Both the position numbers and the translations under genes were made by a program. DNA of 64,000 bases from the NCBI GenBank assembly GCA_013398275.1, contig VZSE01015288.1, positions 1,047,524 to 1,111,523 of the forward strand, read 5' to 3'. This DNA is from Promerops cafer (lineage: Eukaryota > Chordata > Aves > Passeriformes > Nectariniidae). The notes beneath the pieces are model-generated. The model worked only from the letters and a program-made list of their open reading frames with translations, was not told the origin of the DNA and made no database searches. This document shows positions 63,201 to 64,000 of the stretch, in pieces; position 1 is the first letter of the stretch; each line of letters opens with the position of its first letter.

Positions 63201-63587
63201 AATAAAGTCACAAACAGAGAAAAGATATTTAGCACAGCATTAGGGGCAGGGTAACAGAACACTTTACACTCCATTTAAATACTCTATGTATTGTCCTCCC
63301 AAGCAAGAAAGAAAAAAATAAACCAGATAAATTCAATACTGAAGAATCCTGGACAAATAAATTCCCAATGCATTAAATCAGCATGGGAGGGAAAGTAAAT
63401 TACTTAATATTTAACTTGATTAGTAATACAAAGTTTTAGTCTTAAGATGATAACATAGCTCAGGTACCCAACTGGCTTTACAATACCTCAAAACCAAGTT
63501 GCTAAACCTTGCCAAGGTTACCTGTAGTGTTTCTTGCACCATCTTTCCATGTATCAGGAGTGATTACCGTTCCAAGCTTCTTCTCGC
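60141..63587 (-). CDS. CRIPT: CRIPT, cysteine-rich PDZ-binding protein (exons 2-5; exon 1 outside window)
   Basis: Four minus-strand exons (63587-63522, 63112-63058, 62394-62291, 60205-60141) splice in phase at GT-AG sites into about 96 codons ending in TAA. The family is about 101 residues long. Seen directly: an N-terminal CEKKLGTVITPDTWKDG block, paired cysteines (CRIC, CQGC, CSMC) fitting a small zinc-ribbon-like fold, and the C-terminal QTSV, a class I PDZ ligand. The missing exon 1 should encode the start Met and the first Cys pair; exon 2 begins with the last two bases of a Cys codon. Known of the family: CRIPT binds the third PDZ domain of PSD-95, links it to microtubules, and has been reported in the minor spliceosome. 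In other amniotes CRIPT is head-to-head with PIGF, which would lie right of the window. No frameshift or stop was found, so the gene looks intact. The identification is very secure. Confidence 0.96.
60206..62290 (-). other. CRIPT: CRIPT intron 4
   Basis: The intron lies between two exactly defined exons, with a GTGAGT donor and a TATAG acceptor. It contains one old CR1 fragment (about 61870-62225). No other coding sequence was recognised inside it. Confidence 0.9.
61870..62225 (-). mobile_element. Old CR1 LINE 3' fragment in CRIPT intron 4
   Basis: Read on the plus strand, the order of blocks matches the reverse complement of the CR1 3' region: 'ctccttcagtc', 'ataacctctgatgg', 'gatcactcccagacgg', 'gagtctgactccatg', then 'cttaaccttctcttc'. 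It is strongly diverged and gapped. It ends about 65 bp from CRIPT exon 4. Confidence 0.7.
62291..62394 (-). CDS. CRIPT: CRIPT coding exon 4 (104 bp)
   Basis: The acceptor is a CCCAG, with AG at 62396-62395, and the donor is GTGAGT, starting at 62290. The exon encodes FDPYGKNKF, the CRIC and CQGC cysteine pairs, and CAYKK. It holds the core of the zinc-ribbon-like region. The flanking codons join exons 3 and 5 exactly in frame. Confidence 0.96.
62395..63057 (-). other. CRIPT: CRIPT intron 3
   Basis: A 663-bp AT-rich intron between exons 3 and 4. No gene or repeat was recognised in it. Confidence 0.9.
63058..63112 (-). CDS. CRIPT: CRIPT coding exon 3 (55 bp)
   Basis: The acceptor is TTTTGTAG, ending at 63113, and the donor is GTTAGT, starting at 63057. 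The exon encodes the rest of a Glu codon, then SGGRKLNENKALTSKKA, and two bases of an Arg codon. It is a very short exon and would be missed by ORF length alone. Confidence 0.95.
63113..63521 (-). other. CRIPT: CRIPT intron 2
   Basis: A 409-bp intron between exons 2 and 3. Near its acceptor it holds a short AAAT-rich run (about 63117-63148). Confidence 0.9.
63522..63587 (-). CDS. CRIPT: CRIPT coding exon 2 (66 bp)
   Basis: The exon is bounded on the minus strand by a TAG acceptor (63589-63588) and a GTAACC donor starting at 63521. It carries two bases of a split Cys codon, 21 whole codons from EKKLGTVI to ARNTT, and one base of a Glu codon completed by the next exon. Phase agrees with exon 3. 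Confidence 0.95.
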
Positions 63588-64000
63588 CTACGTAAGGAAC
63601 CATTACAAAGGAAAAAACTCAGAAGCACAGAATTGATTAGGTTGGAAAAGCCCTCTGAGTTCATTCAGTCCAACCCGTGACCGAACACCACCATGTAAAC
63701 AGACCATGGCACTGAGTGCCATGTCCTGTCTTTCCTTAAGCACCTCAAGCGACGGTGACTCCACCACCTCCCTGGGCAGCCCATTCCAATGTCTTATCTC
63801 CCCTTCTGTGAAGAAATTCTTCTGCATGTCCAACCTAAACCTCCCCAGCCCAGTTTAAGCCTATGTCCTCTTGTCCTGTGGCTTGTTGCCTGGCAGAAGA
63901 GGCCGATCCCCACCTGGCTACGCCTTCCTTTCGGGAACTTGAAGAGAGTGACAAAGCCATCCCTGAGCCTCCTCCTGTCCGGACTGAACAACCCCAGCAC
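63588..64000 (-). other. CRIPT: CRIPT intron 1 (partial)
   Basis: The part of intron 1 inside the window, running off the right edge. It is filled almost entirely by a minus-strand CR1. No sequence encoding the expected first residues was found here, so exon 1 is outside the window. Confidence 0.85.
63615..64000 (-). mobile_element. CR1 LINE, 3' part, in CRIPT intron 1
   Basis: The minus strand reads the typical CR1 3' region: a block encoding WNGLPREVVESPSLEV-like residues (about 63720-63795), then the tail resembling 'ccaacct..attctgtg' near 63620-63650. It is well preserved compared with other CR1 copies here, so probably younger. It continues past the window end. Confidence 0.9.

Noticed and set aside
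1..64000. CRISPR arrays, tRNA or rRNA genes, bacterial operons
   Set aside because: No regularly spaced direct repeats with unique spacers, no tRNA cloverleaf and no rRNA sequence were seen. The window is vertebrate nuclear DNA.

Overview
The window is vertebrate nuclear DNA, almost certainly from a bird. The evidence is several 3'-truncated CR1 LINE copies in both orientations, an avian ERVL-type solo LTR at 59.0-59.6 kb, single-gene exons separated by introns, and one isolated CpG island in otherwise AT-rich sequence. A neoavian or passerine bird is my best guess, based mainly on the LTR family. No bacterial, plasmid or CRISPR-type content is present, and nearly all open reading frames are chance or repeat-derived.

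One protein-coding gene can be read directly. Four exons on the minus strand at 63522-63587, 63058-63112, 62291-62394 and 60141-60205 join in phase at GT-AG sites. They encode all but the first few residues of CRIPT (cysteine-rich PDZ-binding protein), ending in the C-terminal QTSV motif. Exon 1 lies beyond position 64000.

The second genic landmark is a CpG island at about 15.48-16.38 kb with CCAAT boxes, a GC box, an E-box and two YY1-type sites. In other amniotes SOCS5 lies next to CRIPT in the same orientation, with a noncoding first exon and a long first intron. I therefore infer that this island is the SOCS5 promoter firing leftward, and that 1-15.4 kb is mostly SOCS5 intron 1. No SOCS5 coding sequence is in the window, so this rests on synteny.

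Layout: 1-15.4 kb is putative SOCS5 intron 1, with CR1 fragments and a minus-strand LTR-like element near 10.7-11.1 kb. The CpG island follows at 15.4-16.4 kb. From 16.8 to 18.1 kb there are two CR1 copies in the same orientation. From 18.1 to 59 kb is a long intergenic region holding microsatellites, a roughly 235-bp GA-rich tandem array with a nested GAATG pentamer array (33.6-34.6 kb), old CR1 remnants, three CTCF-like motifs and a possible poly(A)-tailed retrocopy (56.3 kb). The solo LTR lies at 59.0-59.6 kb and CRIPT from 60.1 kb to the right edge, with a CR1 in intron 4 and another in intron 1.

I found no convincing undescribed biological system. The most unusual sequence is the 33.6-34.6 kb array. 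The retrocopy-like insert and the CTCF-like motifs are the next most worth testing.
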